Shown: positions 3,648 through 5,460 of the stretch, piece by piece
Layout of the letters: each line of letters opens with the position of its first letter
How positions within the stretch are numbered: the first letter of the stretch is position 1
DNA from: an uncultured Anaerobutyricum sp.
Lineage (GTDB): Bacteria > Bacillota > Clostridia > Lachnospirales > Lachnospiraceae
DNA length: 5,460 bases
Direction of reading: 5' to 3'
NCBI GenBank assembly: GCA_934317185.1
Contig: CAKREJ010000112.1
Span: 1 to 5,460 of the forward strand
Translations under genes and position numbers: made by a program
Notes under the pieces: model-generated
Told to the model about the DNA's origin: nothing
The model's input: only the letters and a program-made list of their open reading frames with translations
Database searches by the model: none

Positions 3648-5398
3648 ATATTAAGATAAATGACGTTCCTATCTCTGTTGAAGAGGGAACTACGATTTTA
3701 GAAGCCTGCAGAGAGGCAAAAATGATTGTCCCTACTCTGTGTTATTTAAAAGACATCAACGAAATCGGCGCCTGTCGTATCTGCGTTGTAGAAATAAAAG
3801 GTATCGAGAGACTCGTCACTTCCTGTAACCATAAAGTAAAAGAAGGCATGGAGATTTACACAAACTCTCCAAAAGTACGTGACGCCCGCCGAATCAATAT
3901 TAAACTGATTCTCTCACAGCATAACTGTTTCTGTCCTACCTGTGTACGAAGTGGAAACTGCCAGCTTCAGAAAGTAGCCAACGATCTTGAATTTGGAAAT
4001 GGTACATTCAAACAACACATTACAGACGAGAAATGGCCTATGGACTTCCCTATGATCCGTGATGAGAGCAAATGTATCAAGTGTATGCGCTGTATCCAGA
4101 TTTGCGATAAAGTACAGTCCTTAAAGGTATGGGATATCGCAAAAACTGGTTCCCGTACTACAGTTAATGTTTCTCTTGGAAGAAACATTAAAGAAGCGGA
4201 TTGTGCACTTTGTGGTCAGTGTATCACACATTGTCCTGTTGCTGCTCTGTCAGGCCGTGACGATAAACGTCCAGTGTTCTCTCAGAATGGTATGTTAAAT
4301 ACACGAAGAAAAACTACCGTTGTTCAGGTTGCTCCTGCCGTTCGTACCGCATGGGCTGAAGCCTTCAAACTTTCCCGTAAGTTTGCTTCCCCTGAACGTC
4401 TTGCCGGTGCACTTCGTCTGATGGGATTTGATTATGTATTTGATACAACTTACGCTGCCGACCTTACCATCATGGAAGAAGGAAGCGAATTTTTAGAACG
4501 TCTTAAACATAAAGAAGACTATCAGTGGCCAATGTTTACTTCCTGTTGTCCAGGCTGGGTTCGTTTCTTAAAATCCCAGTATCCGGATATGGTAGACTGC
4601 CTTTCTACTGCAAAGTCTCCTCAACAGATGCAGGGTGCAATTATTAAAAACTACTTTGCAGATAAAATTCATGAAGATCCTGAAAACATCTTCAGCGTTT
4701 CCATCATGCCATGTATCGCAAAGAAAGCAGAATGTGCTCTTCCTACCATGGACAGCACCGGAACCGGTCCGGATGTTGATGTTGTGCTAAACACAAGAGA
4801 ATTCGTTGATTACATGAAATCTCTTAATATCGATGTTTATGGACTTCCGGAAGACCGTTTTGATTCTCCTTGCGGAGAAGGAACAGGTGCCGCTGTTATC
4901 TTCGGTGCTACCGGCGGTGTTATGGAGGCTGCTTTAAGAAGCTGCTACTACCTTGCAACCGGAGAAAACCCAGATCCTGATGCATTCCATAGCGTCCGAG
5001 GCATGGACGGCTGGAAGGAAGCTTCCATTGATATTGCCGGAACAGAAGTTAAAGTTGCTGTAGTAAGCGGTCTTGGTAACGCAAGAAAGCTAATTGAAGC
5101 TATCCGCAGAGGTGAAGTATTCTACCATTTCGTAGAAGTTATGGCATGTCCTGGCGGCTGTGTAGGCGGTGGCGGACAGCCAATCCATGAAGGAAAAGAA
5201 ATGGCAGAGATCCGTTCTAAGAATCTCTACTTCCTCGATTCCCACAACGAGCGTCGCTTCTCCCACGAGAATCCGGAAGTACTGAAAACTTATGAGGAAT
5301 ACCTTGAGAAACCTCTCTCTCGTATGTCTCATAAACTTCTTCACACCGACCATCATGCATGGGATATGCCACTGGCTCCAAAGTTGAAGAAAAGATAA
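3641..5398 (+). CDS. hydA: [FeFe] hydrogenase catalytic subunit, group A, glutamate synthase-linked (A2-like)
   Basis: This 585-residue enzyme interconverts protons plus electrons and H2 in the cytoplasm. Its N-terminus is NuoG-like: a [2Fe-2S] domain (C34, C45, C48, C62), a His-ligated [4Fe-4S] site (H94, C98, C101, C107), and two [4Fe-4S] ferredoxin sites (C145, C148, C151 with C198; C188, C191, C194 with C155). The H-cluster motifs are complete: TSCCPGW (300-306), MPCIAKKAE (356-364) and EVMACPGGCVGGGGQP (499-514), with ligands C303, C358, C503 and C507. The proton path of Clostridium pasteurianum CpI is kept (C302, E280, E283, R287, S322), so it is a catalytic rather than a sensory form. 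Residues from about 524 form the small-subunit-like tail. There is no twin-arginine signal. The ATG overlaps the previous stop (ATGGTAA), and AAAGGAGG (3621-3628) lies inside the upstream gene, 12 nt away. H-cluster maturation genes (hydEFG) are not in the window. Confidence 0.97.
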   Translation: MVNIKINDVPISVEEGTTILEACREAKMIVPTLCYLKDINEIGACRICVVEIKGIERLVTSCNHKVKEGMEIYTNSPKVRDARRINIKLILSQHNCFCPTCVRSGNCQLQKVANDLEFGNGTFKQHITDEKWPMDFPMIRDESKCIKCMRCIQICDKVQSLKVWDIAKTGSRTTVNVSLGRNIKEADCALCGQCITHCPVAALSGRDDKRPVFSQNGMLNTRRKTTVVQVAPAVRTAWAEAFKLSRKFASPERLAGALRLMGFDYVFDTTYAADLTIMEEGSEFLERLKHKEDYQWPMFTSCCPGWVRFLKSQYPDMVDCLSTAKSPQQMQGAIIKNYFADKIHEDPENIFSVSIMPCIAKKAECALPTMDSTGTGPDVDVVLNTREFVDYMKSLNIDVYGLPEDRFDSPCGEGTGAAVIFGATGGVMEAALRSCYYLATGENPDPDAFHSVRGMDGWKEASIDIAGTEVKVAVVSGLGNARKLIEAIRRGEVFYHFVEVMACPGGCVGGGGQPIHEGKEMAEIRSKNLYFLDSHNERRFSHENPEVLKTYEEYLEKPLSRMSHKLLHTDHHAWDMPLAPKLKKR

Positions 5399-5460
5399 AT
5401 ACTAATTTGCCTGGGTGACGGACGAAAAATAAAAAAGAATATAATAGCATCTGTGCCAGT
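5399..5460 (+). other. Start of the downstream intergenic region; weak promoter-like sequence, no terminator seen
   Basis: The 62 nt after the hydrogenase stop codon contain no convincing hairpin with a T tract, so the operon either continues or ends beyond the window. A perfect TATAAT lies at 5440-5445 with a GTGACG hexamer at 5415-5420, but the 19-nt spacer is long, so a promoter for a further gene is only possible. Confidence 0.25.

Noticed and set aside
1806..5398. Trimeric bifurcating HydABC (group A3) operon
   Set aside because: HydC is absent, and the flavoprotein lacks the FMN/NADH-binding region of HydB; only its C-terminal cluster domain is present.

Overview
The window looks like chromosomal DNA from an anaerobic, low-GC Gram-positive bacterium of the class Clostridia, and Lachnospiraceae is a plausible family. 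This rests on the AT-rich intergenic regions, strong GGAGG-type ribosome binding sites, sigma-A-like promoters, a BirA-type operator in front of bioY, and an oxygen-sensitive [FeFe] hydrogenase. The organism cannot be named from this sequence alone.

Layout, left to right. Positions 1-623 (minus strand) hold the first 207 codons of a secreted protein with FG-GAP/VCBS-like sequence. It starts inside the window and runs off the left edge. Positions 624-927 are a divergent intergenic region. It holds a candidate minus-strand promoter, an exact 11-bp direct repeat with a 20-bp period, and a BirA-type operator that overlaps a perfect TTGACA-N17-TATAAT promoter for bioY. Positions 928-1503 encode BioY, the biotin-binding membrane subunit of an ECF transporter, followed by a rho-independent terminator. 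Positions 1612-1805 are an AT-rich control region with three consecutive palindromes (one Rex-like, one Fur-like), an extended -10 promoter, and a GC-rich 5' UTR hairpin just before the ribosome binding site.

Positions 1806-5398 form a tightly coupled two-gene operon whose genes overlap by 7 bp. The first gene encodes a flavoprotein in which the C-terminal iron-sulfur domain of NuoF/HydB, without its FMN/NADH-binding part, is fused to a complete GltD/NfnB-like FAD and NAD(P)H oxidoreductase. The second encodes a catalytic [FeFe] hydrogenase with a NuoG-like chain of N-terminal clusters and all H-cluster and proton-path residues. No gltB, nfnA, hydB or hydC is present, so the pair looks like a self-contained NAD(P)H-linked hydrogenase. 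The arrangement matches what I recall as the 'glutamate synthase-linked' group A2 of the HydDB classification, whose physiological role was listed as unresolved. The inferred electron route is NAD(P)H - FAD - GltD-type clusters - NuoF-type cluster - HydA N-terminal clusters - H-cluster, in whichever direction the cell needs. The Rex-like and Fur-like palindromes upstream would fit control by NADH/NAD+ ratio and iron supply, but this is inferred from motif shape only.

No tRNA, rRNA, CRISPR array, insertion sequence or integrase gene is visible.
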